Positions 35,804 through 45,593 of a stretch of 64,000 nt of DNA are shown here, piece by piece (the first letter of the stretch is position 1; every line of letters starts with the position of its first letter). The DNA lies in assembly GCA_035651755.1 (NCBI GenBank), contig DASRFA010000056.1:248001-312000 (forward strand). Direction: 5' to 3'. The notes beneath the pieces were generated by a model. It made no database searches and had not been told where the DNA came from. It worked only from the letters and a program-made list of their open reading frames with translations. The DNA comes from DASRFA01 sp035651755 (GTDB taxonomy: Bacteria; Desulfobacterota; Binatia; UBA12015). The position numbers and the translations under genes are program-made.

Positions 35804-38244
35804 GCGCGCGCCGCAGTGTCTGCCGGGAGGGAGAACGTGAAGGTCGCGCCGCGGCCGGGCGCGCTCTCGACCGACACCCGGCCGCCCTGCCTCTCGACGA
35901 GCCGCTTCGCCATCGCGAGCCCGACGCCCGTACCGGACGGCTTGCTGGTGTAGAAGAGCTCGAAGACGCGCGCGATGCGGCCGGGCTCGATCCCGGGTCC
36001 GGTGTCGGTCACGGAGATCGCGACCGTCGGGCCGGCCGCGCCGTTCGCCTCGACGCCGACGTGGATCCGGACCTCGCCGCGCCCGCCCATCGCCTCGACC
36101 GCGTTCGTGACCAGGACGTCGAGCGCCTCGGTGAGCTGCGTCGGGTCGATCGCGATCGCGGGGAGCGACGGCGCGACCTCGACCGCGATGCGGACGTCGC
36201 GCGGCAGGCGTGCGCGCTGGCCCTCGACGTACGATTGGAGGAACGACGTCGGGTCGGTGCGCACCGGCTCGGAGAGCTCCGGGCGCGTCATCTCCAGGAT
36301 GCTCCGGACGCGCTGCTCGAGGCGATCGGTTTCGGCGATGATGTCGTCCAGGTTCTCACCGACCGGGCTGTCGGACTCGAGCTCCTCGCGCGCGACCTGG
36401 GCGGCCGCCCGGATCCCCGCGAGCGGGTTCCGGATGCCGTGCGCGACCGTCGACGCGAGCTCGCCCACCGCCGCGAGCCGCTCCGCCTCGACCAGCTCGG
36501 CCTGGGTGCGGCGGATGACGTCGTAGGCGTGCGCGTTCGTGAGCGCGAGCGCCGCCTGGTGGACGAGCGTGTCGAGGAGTTGGAGGTCGTCGTCGGAGTA
36601 GAACGCTCCCGACTTCTTCTCGCCGAGGAGGAGGACGCCGATCGGGTCGCTCTCGAATCGGAGCGGAAAGGCGAGCGCGGTGCCGAGCCGACCGAACGCC
36701 GCGTCCTCCGCGACGTCGCGATCGCTGCGGACCCCGCGCGCGTCGAGCTCGTAGCGGCTGAGCGGACGGCGGCGCGCGCCGACCTCGACGAGCCAGCGAT
36801 CGCAGCCGTCGAGCGCCGCGGCCGCGTCGGCGGCCTCCGCCGCCGGCCGGCCGAAGAAGCGCGGCGTCGCGCCGGGATCGCCGCGCACGACGAGGACCGC
36901 CCACTCGATCGCCATCACGTCCGTCAAGGTCGCGAGCACGGTGTCCGCGACGCGCTCGCTGTCGAGGACCGACGCGAGGACGCGGCTCGTCGCCTCCACG
37001 GTCGCGCGATAGCTGACCGCCTGGCGGTAGAACAGCCGGTCGACGATGCGCTGGATCGCGGCGCGCAGCGGATCGAAAACGAGGAGCACGACGAGGACGT
37101 AGAGCGGCACGACGATCTGCGGGAGCCGGCTCCCGGCGCCGAGCAGCGACTCGCCTCCCACCACGACGAGCGCGTACGAGAGGAAGACGACGACCGAGAG
37201 CGCGGCGTAGACCACGCCGAGGCGCAGGTAGCGGTCGACCGAGAACAGGTCGTGGCGGGCGATCGCGTAGCCGATCGAGAGCGGGTAGACGATCACGAAG
37301 GGAGCGACCAGGTTCATCGGCAGGTCGACGCGGAGGAGGACGATCGCGAGGATCATCGTCGCCGGCACGAATGCCGCGAGCGCCACGCCGGCCATCACGA
37401 TCTTCGCCTGCTGCCGGGCGAGCGGGTTGCGCGACGCGAAGAAGGTGTGCACGAGCGATGCGATGGAGACCAGGCCGGCGCCGGCGATCGCCGTGTACAC
37501 CCAGTCGTTGATCGCGAGGTGCGCCTCGCCGTCGCCGTAGAGGGCGCGCACCTGAAGGACGGCGAGCGGCACGAAAGGCAGGTAGACCGACCATGCGAGC
37601 CAGGGCCTCCGGCGCACGGCCTCCTTCTCCTCGGGAAAGCAGAGCGCGAGGTGGAGGAGCACCGCCGGCGTGAGCGACTCGCACGTGAAGTAGAGCGCGT
37701 CGAGCCAGAACGCCGAGAAGACGTCGCTCGCGAGCAGGAGGACGGTCCCGAGCACGGTTCCGAGCGCGAGGCTCGCGCGCGCCGCCGGCAGCCACGGGCG
37801 GAAGTAGAAGACGACCAGCCCGACGGCGAAGAACGCCGCGCCGTCGATCCAGTACGGCAGGTACACCGGCAGGACGTTTCGCCACCGCAGGACCGACGTC
37901 GGCACGGCGACGTCGACGAGCCGCCCGTCGTGCCGGAACTCGTACGAGAGGTCGCGATCGGGCCCGGCTCTCTCGACGATCGCGCGCAGCTCGCTCGCGT
38001 TCGAGACCGGCACGCCGTCGACGGCGACGAGGATCGAGCGGAGCGGGATGCCCGCGCGGTTGCCCGGCCAGTCGGGACCGCCGATCGCCGGCGTCACGAG
38101 GTTCCGCCACACGACGAAGCCCGGCCACGTCGCGCCGGCGCGCGTCGCGGCGGACGCGATCGTCAAACCCAAAAGGGCGACGAGCGCGAAGGCGAGCATC
38201 GCGAAGACCGCCTTCTGCGCGCGCGTTTCGAAGTGCGACAGCAC
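35800..38244 (-). CDS. PDZ/multi-TM/GAF membrane histidine kinase
   Basis: The 814-residue kinase has one N-terminal membrane segment, then a PDZ-like extracytoplasmic part (ILVAVDGVPVSNASELRAIV), six to eight membrane helices, a GAF domain (roughly 430-580), and a catalytic core. His602 in AHGIRNPLAG is the phosphoryl site; N-box LVTNAVEAMGG, G1 DTGPGIEP and G2 GTGVGLAMAKRL follow. GTG 38244 is chosen for GGGAG upstream; GTG 38295 is possible. The module resembles PrsK-like kinases that pair with NtrC-type regulators. The regulator lies four genes away at 31792, with the putative target genes between them, so they probably form one system. The PDZ and membrane parts suggest it senses an envelope or membrane signal. 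Confidence 0.92.
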   Translation of the reverse strand: MLSHFETRAQKAVFAMLAFALVALLGLTIASAATRAGATWPGFVVWRNLVTPAIGGPDWPGNRAGIPLRSILVAVDGVPVSNASELRAIVERAGPDRDLSYEFRHDGRLVDVAVPTSVLRWRNVLPVYLPYWIDGAAFFAVGLVVFYFRPWLPAARASLALGTVLGTVLLLASDVFSAFWLDALYFTCESLTPAVLLHLALCFPEEKEAVRRRPWLAWSVYLPFVPLAVLQVRALYGDGEAHLAINDWVYTAIAGAGLVSIASLVHTFFASRNPLARQQAKIVMAGVALAAFVPATMILAIVLLRVDLPMNLVAPFVIVYPLSIGYAIARHDLFSVDRYLRLGVVYAALSVVVFLSYALVVVGGESLLGAGSRLPQIVVPLYVLVVLLVFDPLRAAIQRIVDRLFYRQAVSYRATVEATSRVLASVLDSERVADTVLATLTDVMAIEWAVLVVRGDPGATPRFFGRPAAEAADAAAALDGCDRWLVEVGARRRPLSRYELDARGVRSDRDVAEDAAFGRLGTALAFPLRFESDPIGVLLLGEKKSGAFYSDDDLQLLDTLVHQAALALTNAHAYDVIRRTQAELVEAERLAAVGELASTVAHGIRNPLAGIRAAAQVAREELESDSPVGENLDDIIAETDRLEQRVRSILEMTRPELSEPVRTDPTSFLQSYVEGQRARLPRDVRIAVEVAPSLPAIAIDPTQLTEALDVLVTNAVEAMGGRGEVRIHVGVEANGAAGPTVAISVTDTGPGIEPGRIARVFELFYTSKPSGTGVGLAMAKRLVERQGGRVSVESAPGRGATFTFSLPADTAARA

Positions 38245-38395
38245 GACTCGCTCCCGGGCCGCGCGCCGGCCGCGCTTCCCGGACCCGCTTACCACAGCCG
38301 ACCCGGACCGGCCGCGCCCTTCCGCGAGCGATCACCGGCGGCGCCCGCTTTCGGCGCTCGTCTGCGGGGACGGCGGGCGCGATCGGCGAGAGCTC

Positions 38396-39973
38396 ATGGC
38401 GCGCTCGCCGGGTAGCGCGGCGCGGCTCGCGCTCGCCTGCGCGAGCGGGGCGCTCTACTTCGCGTGCCTGCCCCCGCTCGCGCTGGCGCCGCTCGGGTTC
38501 GTCGCGCTCGCGCCGCTCACGCTCGCGGTGCGGGGAGCGTCGCGCGTCGCCGCGGCGGCTCTCGGATGGGCGGCCGGGACGATCGCGTGCACCGCGCTGG
38601 TCGCACCGTCTGTCGACGCTGCGGGACGGCTGTACTTCGGCCTCGGGCCGGGCGCGGCCGCGGCGAGCGGCATCGTCGCGGCGCAGGTCTACGGGGTCGC
38701 GTACTTCGCGCTCTTCGGCCTCGCCGCGCGCGAGATCTGCGCGCGGCGTCCGCCGGGGCCTGCGTCCGCGATGCTGGTCGCGGCGGCGTGGGTCGCGTGC
38801 GATTTCGCGCGCGCGACCGTCGGCGACGGCGTGCCGTGGGTGCTGCTCGCGCACAGCCAGCTCGCGCACCCGTGGGCGCTCCAGCTCGCGGACGTCGCGG
38901 GAGCCGCGGGGCCGTCCTTCGTCCTCGCCCTCGCGAGCGCAGCGATCGCCGGGATCGCGGCCTCCGACCGGCGCGGCGCCGCGCTCGCGCGGATCGGCGG
39001 CCCGGCGATCGCCGTCGTGGCGGCTGCCGCGCTCTACGGGTGGACGGCGCTCGCGCGCTGGGCGCCGGCGGCCGCGGTCGACGAGCGCGCCGAGGAGGCT
39101 CGCGTCCGGGTCGCGCTCGTCCAGGGAGCGCTCCCGGAATCGTGGCGCTCGTCGCTCGCCTTCCTGCCGCAGGCGCTCGAGCGGATGAACGAGCTCACGC
39201 GCGCCGCGCTCGCCGATCGACCGGACCTCGTCGTGTGGCCCGAGAACGCCGTGACGGTCTCGGTCGACGCCAACCCGGCGGCGTTCGCGGCGATCGACCG
39301 CGTGCTTCCTCCCGAGACGCGGCTGCTCGTCGGCGGGCCGCGGGCGGTCGCGGTCGCGAACGGCAGGGCGGAGATCCGGAACGCCGCGGTCCTGCTCGCG
39401 CCCGGCGGGCGCGTCGTCGGCGCGTACGACAAGCGGGTGCTCACGCCGTGGGCCGAGACCGCGCCGTGGCCGGCCGTCGTCGGCCAGCTCGTTCGGCCGC
39501 GCCGCCCGGACGACTACGCGGCGGGCGATCGATCGCCGCTCCTCGAGGTGAAGGGCCATCGGTTCGGCGTGCTCATCTGCTCTGAGGGGCTCTATGCGGA
39601 CCTCGCACGCGAACGCGTCCGCGACGGCGCCGAGCTGCTCGTCGCGATCGCAAACGACGGCTGGTTCGGCGGGCGCGCGGCGCGCGAGCAGCACCTCGCG
39701 GCGGTCGCTCTGCGCGCGATCGAGACCCGGCGCTTCCTCGTCCGCGCGACGACGAGCGGAATCACCGCGGTGATCGCGCCGACCGGCGAGATCGTCGAGC
39801 GCGCGCCTCCCGAGCGACCGGCTGCGATCGCGGGGGCGATCGCGCCGAACGCCGTCGTGACGCCGTACGTGCGCTGGGGCGACGCATTCGCCTGGGCGTC
39901 GGTGGTGGCGGCGATCGCGGGAATGCTGCCGCTCGGAGCAGGGAAGCGCTTGCGGGAGGAAACGCTCGCATGA
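38396..39973 (+). CDS. lnt: apolipoprotein N-acyltransferase
   Basis: The 525-residue protein has about six N-terminal membrane helices and a nitrilase domain from ~235. The catalytic triad is seen as Glu283 (VVWPENAV), Lys346 (AYDKRVLTPWAE) and Cys395 (LICSEGLY). It adds the third acyl chain to the N-terminus of diacyl lipoproteins at the inner membrane, which fits the many lipoprotein genes in this window. ATG 38396 has GAGAG upstream. The DUF547 gene begins 13 bases after its stop. Confidence 0.95.
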   Translation: MARSPGSAARLALACASGALYFACLPPLALAPLGFVALAPLTLAVRGASRVAAAALGWAAGTIACTALVAPSVDAAGRLYFGLGPGAAAASGIVAAQVYGVAYFALFGLAAREICARRPPGPASAMLVAAAWVACDFARATVGDGVPWVLLAHSQLAHPWALQLADVAGAAGPSFVLALASAAIAGIAASDRRGAALARIGGPAIAVVAAAALYGWTALARWAPAAAVDERAEEARVRVALVQGALPESWRSSLAFLPQALERMNELTRAALADRPDLVVWPENAVTVSVDANPAAFAAIDRVLPPETRLLVGGPRAVAVANGRAEIRNAAVLLAPGGRVVGAYDKRVLTPWAETAPWPAVVGQLVRPRRPDDYAAGDRSPLLEVKGHRFGVLICSEGLYADLARERVRDGAELLVAIANDGWFGGRAAREQHLAAVALRAIETRRFLVRATTSGITAVIAPTGEIVERAPPERPAAIAGAIAPNAVVTPYVRWGDAFAWASVVAAIAGMLPLGAGKRLREETLA

Positions 39974-39986
39974 CATCCAATGGGAG

Positions 39987-40847
39987 ATGCACCACGCACG
40001 GCGCACGCCGATCCTGGTCTTGGCGTTCGCGTCGTGGGCCGTCGCATCGGCGGCTTCGGCAGCGAAGCCGATCGTCGCGAAGCCGGCGGCCGTCGCAACG
40101 CCCGCGCCGGCTCCGACCGCAGCACCGGCCCTGTCCGCAGCCTACGGACGCCTGCTCGCGCAGCACGTCCACCCCGGAACGATCGATCGCATCCCGCTCA
40201 ACGTCGTCGACTACGAAGCGCTCGGCGGCGATCCCGACTACGCGCAGGCGCTGCGCGACTTCGCCGACGCGAAGCCCGAGCAGCTCCGGAGCGACAAGGA
40301 GCGCTTCGCCTTCTGGGTGAATGCCTACAATCTGCTCGCGATCAAGACGGTCGTCGATCGCTATCCGCTGAAGAGCATTCGCGACGGCGGCACGTTCTTC
40401 CTTCCGATCTGGAAGCGCAAGGTCGGCAGGATCGCCGGCCGCGAGCTCGCGCTCGACGACATCGAGCACGGCATCCTGCGGGCGAAGTTCGATGAGCCGC
40501 GCCTTCACTTCGCGATCGTGTGCGCGTCGCTCTCGTGCCCCGATCTGCGGCCCGAGCCGTACGACGCCGCCCGCCTCGACGTGCAGCTCGACGACCAGGC
40601 GCGGTCGTTCCTCGCGAACACCGAGAAAGGCATGCTCCCCGACCCGGACGGCGCACGCGCGCGCGTTTCCTCGATCTTCAAGTGGTTTCGCGACGACTTC
40701 ACGCCGACCGGCGGCGTCGCGCAGTTCATCAAGTCGCACGCCGACCCCGCGGTCGCCGCAAAGATCCCGCACCTGACCGACGACGGCCTTTCGTACCTCG
40801 ACTACAACTGGTCGCTGAACGACGCCCGGCGCGCCGCGCGGCCCTGA
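39987..40847 (+). CDS. DUF547 domain exported protein
   Basis: The 286-residue product has a signal peptide (VLAFASWAVASAASAA) and then the DUF547 pattern: VDYEALGGDPDYAQALRDFA, RFAFWVNAYNLLAIKTVVDR, FDEPRLHFAIVCASLSCPDL and the late SIFKWFRDDF. DUF547 proteins are usually periplasmic and of unknown function; the conserved FWVNAYN and Cys-containing ASLSCP motifs suggest a transglutaminase-like active site. It follows lnt closely and may be cotranscribed. The start gives a full signal peptide. Confidence 0.9.
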   Translation: MHHARRTPILVLAFASWAVASAASAAKPIVAKPAAVATPAPAPTAAPALSAAYGRLLAQHVHPGTIDRIPLNVVDYEALGGDPDYAQALRDFADAKPEQLRSDKERFAFWVNAYNLLAIKTVVDRYPLKSIRDGGTFFLPIWKRKVGRIAGRELALDDIEHGILRAKFDEPRLHFAIVCASLSCPDLRPEPYDAARLDVQLDDQARSFLANTEKGMLPDPDGARARVSSIFKWFRDDFTPTGGVAQFIKSHADPAVAAKIPHLTDDGLSYLDYNWSLNDARRAARP

Positions 40848-40985
40848 AGCGAGCCGAGCGCGCAGCGGCCCGCGGGCCGCTCGCGGCCGACGTTTCGAGC
40901 TCGCAGGCTGGCGAAGCGGAAGGACCGCGTTCTATGCTCGCCTCTGTCCGCCGGCGCCTGCCGTCGCGCGGTCCCGGAGGAAGCC

Positions 40986-42173
40986 ATGGAGAGCAGCGCA
41001 GCCGCGACCGAGCCGTACGCGCAGGGCCGGGTCTTCCACGACGCCGATGCGCACGTCGTCGAAACGCCCGGGTGGCTCGTCCCGTACGCCGATCCGGCCG
41101 TCCGTGAGCGGCTGCGCCCGATCTTCGTCGCGGCCGTCGCGCCGGGGGAGGAGAAGTACATCGAGCGCTGGCGCGCCCGGCACCGCGACGCCGCCGAGCG
41201 GCCGCAGGCCGAGGCGGAGATCATGCTGCGGAAGAACTGGTCCGCGCTCGGGTCGTTCCTGCGCGAGGATCGGCCGCGCGCGCTCGATCTCCTCGGCTTC
41301 TCCTCGCAGCTCGTCTTCAACACGTTCGCGAACAAGTCGCTCTGCAGCTCCGAGCACGGCGACGACCTCGATCTCGCGTACGGCATGGCGCGCGCGCACA
41401 ACCGCGCGATGGCGGAGTTCTGCGCCGTCGACCGGCGGCTGCTCGCCGTGGGCTACGTTCCGCTCGCGGACTTCGAGCGCGCCGCCGCGATGGCGCGCGA
41501 GGCGATCGAGCTCGGCTGCAAGGCGCTGATGATCGCGTCGGCGTGCCCGCGCGGGCACTCGCCGAGCCACGTCGGGCTCGATCCCGTGTGGGCGATCGCG
41601 GAGGAGGCGCGCCTGCCGATCGTGTTCCACGTCGGCGGCGGAGGCCGGCTGCTCGACCCGGCCTACTTCGAGAACGGCCTGCCGCCGGTCCCCGACTTCC
41701 ACGGCGGCGCCGAGAACTTCCGGTCGATCGACTACATGGCGATTCCCTATCCGCCGATGCAGACGCTCGCGACGATGATCTTCGATCGCGTCTTCGACCG
41801 CTTTCCGCGCCTCAAGGTCGGCGTGATCGAGCAGGGCGCGGTGTGGGTGCCGAGCTGGATGCGGTCGATGGACACCGCGCTCGACGCGTTCCGGAAGAAC
41901 GAGGAGCGCCTCCAGAAGCTCGAGCTGAAGCCGAGCGAGTACGTCCGCCGGCAGATCCGCGTCACGCCCTACCCCGCCGAGCCCGTCGGCTGGATCGCCG
42001 AGCAGTCGGGCGAGGAGGTCTGCCTCTTCTCGTCCGACTGGCCGCACGTCGAGGGCGGCCGGAACCCGATCCGCCGCTTCGAGGCGTCGCTCGAAGGCGC
42101 GAGCGAGCGCGTCAAGCAGCGCTTCTACTGCGACAACTTCGTGGACTTGATCGGCGCAGGCCTTCCGAGCTGA
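40986..42173 (+). CDS. amidohydrolase family protein (ACMSD/dihydroxybenzoate decarboxylase type)
   Basis: The 395-residue protein is a metal-dependent amidohydrolase. FHDADAHVVETP gives a D-x-D-x-H variant of the first metal motif, IVFHVGGGG the second His, LKVGVIEQGAVWVPSW the glutamate strand, and CLFSSDWPHVEGG the final Asp. This resembles the PF04909 amidohydrolase_2 group, which includes decarboxylases and hydrolases of ring-cleavage products. The insert with MLRKNWSALGSFLREDRP is typical of relatives near steroid and aromatic degradation genes. It stands alone and ends before the twin hairpin repeats. Confidence 0.88.
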   Translation: MESSAAATEPYAQGRVFHDADAHVVETPGWLVPYADPAVRERLRPIFVAAVAPGEEKYIERWRARHRDAAERPQAEAEIMLRKNWSALGSFLREDRPRALDLLGFSSQLVFNTFANKSLCSSEHGDDLDLAYGMARAHNRAMAEFCAVDRRLLAVGYVPLADFERAAAMAREAIELGCKALMIASACPRGHSPSHVGLDPVWAIAEEARLPIVFHVGGGGRLLDPAYFENGLPPVPDFHGGAENFRSIDYMAIPYPPMQTLATMIFDRVFDRFPRLKVGVIEQGAVWVPSWMRSMDTALDAFRKNEERLQKLELKPSEYVRRQIRVTPYPAEPVGWIAEQSGEEVCLFSSDWPHVEGGRNPIRRFEASLEGASERVKQRFYCDNFVDLIGAGLPS

Positions 42174-42217
42174 AAAGCTGCCGCTCAAGGCCGCGGAGCG
42201 AAGCGACGCCCGGGGAG

Positions 42218-42328
42218 TGGGGCCCCGTTTGGCTTCGCCAAACGGGGCGAGGGGAGAGATCCCCTCGTGCGACAGATTGGGGCCCCGGTTGCCTTCGCCA
42301 AACGGGGCGAGGGGAGAGATCCCCTCGT
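42218..42328. repeat. tandem 51-bp repeats at 60-bp spacing, each a double hairpin
   Basis: Copies at 42218-42268 and 42278-42328 differ at few bases. Each contains a 12-bp stem (GCCCCGTTTGGC-TTC-GCCAAACGGGGC in copy 1) followed by an 8-bp stem with GAGA loop (CGAGGGGA/TCCCCTCG). In copy 2 the left arm of the first stem has changes that break it. They lie between convergent genes and could serve as bidirectional terminators. Confidence 0.75.
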
Positions 42329-42332
42329 CAAA

Positions 42333-43241
42333 TTAGATCTTCCTTTTGACCCAGGTCACGCCGTCGACCGAGACGACGCTGTCGGAGCTCGTGCCGACCG
42401 CGACGAAGAGACCGAGCCCGTTCGCGACGCCGTTCAGGAACTGCTTGCTGCCCGCGTCGCGCGCGAAGAACGAGACGCCGTCGCCGGAGGTGAGGATCGT
42501 GCCTTCGTCTCCCACGACGACGAAGATGCCCTGCGCGCCGATCGCGGCGTTCAGGTCGAGGTCGAGGCCGGTCGAGATCCCCGCCCAGTCGACGCCGTCG
42601 GGCGACGTGAGGATCGTGCCGGCGGCGCCAGCGACGAGGTACGCGGGGGGGTTGTAGGCGGCGGCGAAGAGGTTCTCGGTGACGCCGCTCGAGTCGACCG
42701 GAGTCCAGGTCGCGCCGTCGGGCGAAGACAGGATCGTGCCGCCGTCGCCGACCGCGAGGAAGCGGTCGTTCGTGAAGGCGACGCCGTTCAGCTGCGCGGC
42801 GGTCCCGCTCGACCGCTCCACCCAGTCGACGCCGTTGGGCGACGTGACGATCGCGCCGAAGCTTCCGACCGCGACGAACGTCGAAGCGCCGAACGCGACC
42901 GCCTGCAGGTCGGCGTCGGTCGGCGAGCCAGCCGCGGTCCAGGTCGCGCCGTCCGGCGACTCGAGGATCGTGCCGCCGGCGCCGACCGCGACGAAGACGC
43001 CGGCGCCGAAGGCCACCCCGAGGAGGTTTCCGGCGACGCCCGTCGGGTGCGCCGTCCAGTTCTGCCCGTCGGTCGAGGTCGAGGCGGACGTCGTCTGTCC
43101 CACGATGACGAACGTCCCGTTCCCGAACGCGATCGCCTCGAGCGTCGGCCCGGAGTCGCCGCCACCCCCGCAGTTTCCGAGCGAGACCAGCGCGCACAGG
43201 AGCAACGAAGCGCGCACGGCGCGCCCGGTCCATCCTCTCAT
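42333..43241 (-). CDS. beta-propeller-like repeat lipoprotein
   Basis: The 302-residue product has a lipoprotein signal (LLLCALVSLGNCGGGG). The mature protein is built of about six to seven repeats of ~40 residues, each with a core like AFGAGVFVAVGAGGTILESP followed by DGATW. This resembles BNR/sialidase-like or photosystem-stability-factor-like propellers. A binding rather than enzymatic role is likely. ATG 43241 has GGAGGAGG directly upstream. The gene is divergent from the acyl-CoA synthetase at 43313. Confidence 0.8.
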   Translation of the reverse strand: MRGWTGRAVRASLLLCALVSLGNCGGGGDSGPTLEAIAFGNGTFVIVGQTTSASTSTDGQNWTAHPTGVAGNLLGVAFGAGVFVAVGAGGTILESPDGATWTAAGSPTDADLQAVAFGASTFVAVGSFGAIVTSPNGVDWVERSSGTAAQLNGVAFTNDRFLAVGDGGTILSSPDGATWTPVDSSGVTENLFAAAYNPPAYLVAGAAGTILTSPDGVDWAGISTGLDLDLNAAIGAQGIFVVVGDEGTILTSGDGVSFFARDAGSKQFLNGVANGLGLFVAVGTSSDSVVSVDGVTWVKRKI

Positions 43242-43312
43242 GCCTCCTCCTGGGTTCCTCGCGCGCGGCGGCGCGACTGGGTACGTTACCACGTTTTCCG
43301 GGAAGGACTCGA

Positions 43313-44950
43313 ATGGACCTGAACCTCGCCGAGATCCACGAAGCGATCGCCGCGGCCGTGCCGGACCGCGAGTGCATCGTCTTTCGCGATCGCCGCCTCA
43401 CCTGGCGCGACGTGACCGATCGCACGCGCCGCCTCGCGAACCATCTCCGGTCGCGCGGCCTCGGGCTCCACCGCGAGCGCGGCGAGCTCGCCGGCTGGCA
43501 GTCGGGGCAGGACCACCTCGCGATCTACCTCCACAACGGCAACGAGTACCTGGAGGCGATGCTGGGCGCCTTCAAGGCGCGGGTCGCGCCGTTCAACGTC
43601 AATTACCGCTACGTCGCGGAGGAGCTCGTCTACCTCCTGCGCGACGCCGGCGCGCGCGCGATCGTGTACCACGCCTGCTTCGCGCGGCTCCTCGCCGAGG
43701 TCCTGCCCGAGCTTCCCGACCTCGACGTCCTCCTCCAGGTCCCCGACGAGTCGGGCAACTCGCTTCTGCCCGGCGCGATCGACTACGAGTCGGCGCTGGC
43801 GCACGCGTCCGCGGAGCGGCCGCCGCTCGTGTGGTCGCCCGACGACCTCTACGTGCTCTACACCGGCGGGACGACCGGCATGCCGAAGGGCGTCCTGTGG
43901 CGGCAGGCCGACGTGCTGGTGGCCGCGCTCGGCGGCCATCGCCCCGACCGCGCGGAGTTCGAGTCGCTCGGCGCGATGGTCGAGCACGCTCGGCGCGGTC
44001 GCGCGCGCGCCCTCCCCGCTCCTCCGTTCATGCACGGCGCCGCGCACTGGAACGCGTTCACGACGTTCCACGCCGGCGGCACCACCGTGATCCAGAGCGA
44101 GGTTCGGCGCCTCGACCCCGACGACGTCTGGCGCACGATCGAGCGCGAGCGCGTGAGCGCGCTCCTCATCGTGGGCGACGCCTTCGCCCGCCCGCTGATC
44201 GATCAGCTCCGGCGCTCGTCGTACGACCTCGCGACGCTCCGCCTCCTCGTGTCGGGCGGAGCGCCGCTCAACCTCGGCATGAAGCGGGAGCTCCACGAGC
44301 TGCTGCCGAAGGTCACGATCCTCGACGCCGTCGGCTCGTCGGAGACCGGCCGTCAAGGACAGATCGCGAGCACGTCGGGAGCGAACGCGGTGAGCGGAAC
44401 CTTCGAGCCGGTGCCCGACAACTGCGTGCTGAGCGCCGATCGCAGCCGGATCCTCGCGCCCGGCAGCGACGAGGTCGGCTGGCTCGCGAAGTGGGGCCGC
44501 GTCCCGCTCGGCTACCTGGGAGACGAGCGCAAGACCGCGGAGACGTTCCCCGTGATCGGCGGCGTCCGCTACTCGCTGCCGGGCGATCGCGCTCGCATGC
44601 GCGCGGACGGCGCGATCGAGCTCCTCGGCCGCGACTCGGTCACCATCAACACTGGCGGCGAGAAGGTCTACGCCGAGGAGGTCGAGCACGCGCTCAAGCA
44701 CCATCCTGCGGTGTGGGATGCCGTCGTCGTCGGCCGCCCGAGCGAGCGCTGGGGTCAGGAGGTGGTCGCGCTCGTCAAGCTCCGCGAGGGCGCGACCGCC
44801 GTCGATCGCGATCTGCTCGACGAGTGCGCCCGCCACCTGGCCCGCTACAAGCTCCCGAAGGCCATCCTCTTCCTCGACGAGATCGTCCGCAGCCCGAGCG
44901 GCAAGGCCGACTACCGCTGGGCCCGCGAGCGCGCGACGAGAACGGAATGA
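43313..44950 (+). CDS. acyl-CoA synthetase (AMP-binding), copy B
   Basis: The 545-residue enzyme has the P-loop LYVLYTGGTTGMPKGVLW, the A5 motif VGSSETGRQGQ, and TINTGGEKVYAEEVEHALKH at the hinge; the lysine lies in RSPSGKADYRWAR. It shares long identical stretches with the enzyme at 28786-30435 (AFKARVAPFNVNYRYVAEEL and PPFMHGAAHW), so the two are paralogues. Conserved changes near the acyl pocket may give them different substrates. It should form acyl-CoA from a fatty or bile-acid-like carboxylate with ATP. A hairpin lies 46 bases downstream. Confidence 0.93.
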   Translation: MDLNLAEIHEAIAAAVPDRECIVFRDRRLTWRDVTDRTRRLANHLRSRGLGLHRERGELAGWQSGQDHLAIYLHNGNEYLEAMLGAFKARVAPFNVNYRYVAEELVYLLRDAGARAIVYHACFARLLAEVLPELPDLDVLLQVPDESGNSLLPGAIDYESALAHASAERPPLVWSPDDLYVLYTGGTTGMPKGVLWRQADVLVAALGGHRPDRAEFESLGAMVEHARRGRARALPAPPFMHGAAHWNAFTTFHAGGTTVIQSEVRRLDPDDVWRTIERERVSALLIVGDAFARPLIDQLRRSSYDLATLRLLVSGGAPLNLGMKRELHELLPKVTILDAVGSSETGRQGQIASTSGANAVSGTFEPVPDNCVLSADRSRILAPGSDEVGWLAKWGRVPLGYLGDERKTAETFPVIGGVRYSLPGDRARMRADGAIELLGRDSVTINTGGEKVYAEEVEHALKHHPAVWDAVVVGRPSERWGQEVVALVKLREGATAVDRDLLDECARHLARYKLPKAILFLDEIVRSPSGKADYRWARERATRTE

Positions 44951-44996
44951 AGGCGACGGCGTGACGTTCTACGCGCACGCGTTCTGGGCCTGGTAC

Positions 44997-45019
44997 CCGT
45001 TCCGTGCGCGCCGGAACGG
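44997..45019. terminator. hairpin between acyl-CoA synthetase B and GNAT gene
   Basis: CCGTTCCG and CGGAACGG are perfect 8-bp arms with a 7-base loop. They lie in the gap between convergent genes. No T-run follows, so the terminator call is tentative. Confidence 0.4.
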
Positions 45020-45110
45020 ATGGCGTTCAAACGGCCCGTACGATTGTTCATTCCGAACCGTTTCGGTCGGGCTTTCCACGCGCTTGGAGACCGCGGGCCG
45101 TCCGGGCGGG

Positions 45111-45593
45111 TCAGCGGTCGAGGTGGAGCTTCATCCCGACGTGCGACGGGACGAAGCCGAGCCGCTCGTAGAAGCGCTTCGCGTCCGTGCGCCGCGCGTC
45201 GGTCGTGAGCTGCACGAGGCGACACCCGGCGGCGCGCGCTCGCTCGATCGCCCACCGCATCAGCTCCTCGCCGATGCGCCGTCCGCGGTGACGGGCAGCG
45301 ACGTGCACGGCCTCGACCAGCGCCCGCTTTCCACCTTCGAACGTGAGGTTCGGAAGGAGCGTGAGCTGGAGCGTGCCCACGACCTCGCCCGCGAGCTCCG
45401 CGACGACGAGCGCATGGCTCGGATCCCGGTCGATCTCGGCGAACGCCCGAGCGTACGCTTCGGGCAGCGGCGAACCCGGCCGCTCGCGCGTCGCGCCGAT
45501 CGCGTCCTCCGCGTAGAGCCCGACGATCGACGCGAGGTCGCTCGCGCGCGCGCGTCGAATCGCGACCGCCTCGGGCTCGGGCTCGCGCGTCAT
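45111..45593 (-). CDS. GNAT family N-acetyltransferase
   Basis: The 160-residue protein has the GNAT pattern: IRRARASDLASIVGLYAED, the central ALVVAELAGEVVGTLQLTLL, the acetyl-CoA loop VHVAARHRGRRIGEELMRWA, and the end AKRFYERLGFVPS. The substrate is not evident. Its ATG at 45593 overlaps the stop of the DUF3604 gene as ATGA, so it is the last gene of a three-gene coupled set with 45590-47976. Confidence 0.92.
   Translation of the reverse strand: MTREPEPEAVAIRRARASDLASIVGLYAEDAIGATRERPGSPLPEAYARAFAEIDRDPSHALVVAELAGEVVGTLQLTLLPNLTFEGGKRALVEAVHVAARHRGRRIGEELMRWAIERARAAGCRLVQLTTDARRTDAKRFYERLGFVPSHVGMKLHLDR

Noticed and set aside
42218..42328. Possible CRISPR-like repeats
   Set aside because: Only two copies, contiguous hairpins, no spacers and no cas gene nearby.
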